Position numbers and translations under genes: made by a program. A stretch of DNA of 5,669 nt from Limivivens faecihominis (lineage in GTDB: Bacteria > Bacillota > Clostridia > Lachnospirales > Lachnospiraceae): assembly GCF_020686945.1 (NCBI RefSeq), contig NZ_JAJEPR010000074.1:1-5669 (forward strand), given 5' to 3'. The notes below the pieces were generated by a model. That model did no database searches, had not been told where the DNA came from, and saw only the letters and a program-made list of their open reading frames with translations. Positions 5,346 to 5,669 of this stretch are shown here, one piece after another. Position 1 is the stretch's first letter, and each line of letters starts with the position of its first letter.

Positions 5346-5441
5346 GAGTCCGCTTGAAACAGCTAGCCTAAGACCAGCAGAAACAACCAATCTGAGTCCA
5401 ACAGAAAAAGCCACTCCGAGTCCAATTAGAAAAGCCATTAC
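5346..5441. repeat. Four degenerate 24-bp tandem repeats
   Basis: Units run 5346-5369, 5370-5393, 5394-5417 and 5418-5441, with no insertions or deletions. By eye the unit pairs I compared agree at about 15-18 of 24 positions, and the most constant parts are the opening GAGTCC (AAGACC in unit 2) and an AA-rich middle leading to GCC. Since 24 is a multiple of three, one frame on each strand stays open. The plus frame, 5347-5463, reads as 8-residue units of the type S-P-x-E-K-A-x-x and has no start codon. The minus frame, 5444-5343, encodes 33 hydrophobic Gly-Leu-rich residues from an ATG without a ribosome site. Either could be the decayed end of a gene, or the array could be non-coding. It sits immediately upstream of the lanF promoter box. 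Confidence 0.7.
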
Positions 5442-5464
5442 CATATTAATTCATGATCTATAAT
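5438..5464 (+). promoter_or_regulatory. Possible plus-strand promoter ahead of the small ORF
   Basis: TATAAT at 5459-5464 is a consensus -10. TTACCA at 5438-5443 is a partial -35 (four of six matches) at a short 15-base spacing. Initiation near 5471 would precede the ribosome site AAAGGAG (5486-5492) of the ORF at 5497. It would be divergent from the lanF promoter. The suboptimal spacing keeps confidence low. Confidence 0.35.
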
Positions 5465-5496
5465 GGTGTTAGCCAATGCACCATGAAAGGAGAAAC

Positions 5497-5583
5497 ATGA
5501 ACGAAAATAATAGTAATGACTTGCAGACTATCATAACACAAGTCATAGAAGAAATGAAGTATATGGACTGGATCCAGCAATAG
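5497..5583 (+). CDS. Short ORF of unknown function, 28 codons
   Basis: The ORF starts at an ATG with AAAGGAG (5486-5492) four bases upstream and ends at TAG (5581-5583). The product begins MNENNSNDLQ, continues through TQVIEEMKYM and ends DWIQQ. It is acidic and polar, with no membrane segment and no cysteines, and its middle looks able to form an amphipathic helix. I do not recognise it. The strong ribosome site supports translation. It could be a small regulatory protein, a leader peptide for a gene beginning after the window edge (a hairpin follows at 5607-5623), or a remnant. It is too unlike a lantibiotic precursor to be one, having no Cys and no Ser/Thr/Cys-rich core. Confidence 0.45.
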   Translation: MNENNSNDLQTIITQVIEEMKYMDWIQQ

Positions 5584-5606
5584 CAAAGTAACTTACTAAA
5601 ACTTCC

Positions 5607-5623
5607 CACACCGTATCGGTGTG
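5607..5623 (+). other. Perfect 7-bp hairpin after the small ORF
   Basis: CACACCG (5607-5613) and CGGTGTG (5617-5623) pair around a TAT loop. No T-run follows, so this is not a standard terminator. A second small inverted repeat, TTGAA-AA-TTCAA (5631-5642), comes next. The position between a short ORF and a likely downstream gene would suit an attenuator-type leader, but the downstream gene is not in the window. Confidence 0.4.
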
Positions 5624-5669
5624 TTGAACCTTGAAAATTCAATATTTCAGCCAATAAAAAAGGCATAAA

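Noticed and set aside
5469..5666. 65-codon minus-strand ORF at the right edge
   Set aside because: It runs antisense to a better-supported small ORF, has no ribosome site and shows no recognisable domain.

Overview
The window looks like accessory DNA from a low-to-mid GC Gram-positive of the Bacillota, most likely a gut Clostridia (Lachnospiraceae-like). The reasons are strong GGAGG-type ribosome sites, TTG and GTG starts, a clostridial-style IS200/IS605 TnpB, and a lantibiotic-immunity operon of the NisFEG/SpaFEG kind. The genus cannot be fixed from the sequence alone.

Layout. At the left edge, bases 1-198 (+) are the C-terminal end of an IS200/IS605-family TnpB. It is followed by a structured right end (about 191-350), which should also carry the omega/reRNA scaffold. 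Bases 351-651 hold no convincing gene. They contain two GC-rich hairpins (389-420, 511-559), a short promoter-like unit reading left (570-604) and the terminator of the main operon (608-637).

The centre, 652-5275, is one tightly packed minus-strand operon read right to left: lanF (ATPase), lanE and lanG (membrane subunits), lanI (small NisI/SpaI-like lipoprotein), lanR (OmpR-type response regulator) and lanK (NisK/SpaK-like sensor kinase). LanFEG would expel a lantibiotic from the membrane, LanI would intercept it at the outer face, and LanKR would sense it and switch the operon on. No lantibiotic precursor, modification enzyme, protease or exporter is visible, so this is best read as a stand-alone sensing and resistance (or immunity) module.

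The clearest regulatory signal is a pair of nearly identical sites at the two ends of the module. Each carries the nisin-type TCT-N8-TCT direct repeat (within ATCTTTA-N4-ATCTTCA) exactly 11 bases upstream of a -10-like hexamer. One drives lanF. The other starts just beyond the operon's terminator and points at DNA with no recognisable gene, next to the IS element. A second, constitutive-looking extended -10 lies just before lanR.

To the right of lanF (5342-5669) are four degenerate 24-bp tandem repeats (5346-5441) that stay open in one frame on each strand, a possible plus-strand promoter, an unrecognised 28-codon ORF with a good ribosome site (5497-5583) and a short perfect hairpin (5607-5623). 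These flanks look like mobile-element backbone around a cargo module, but that is inference.
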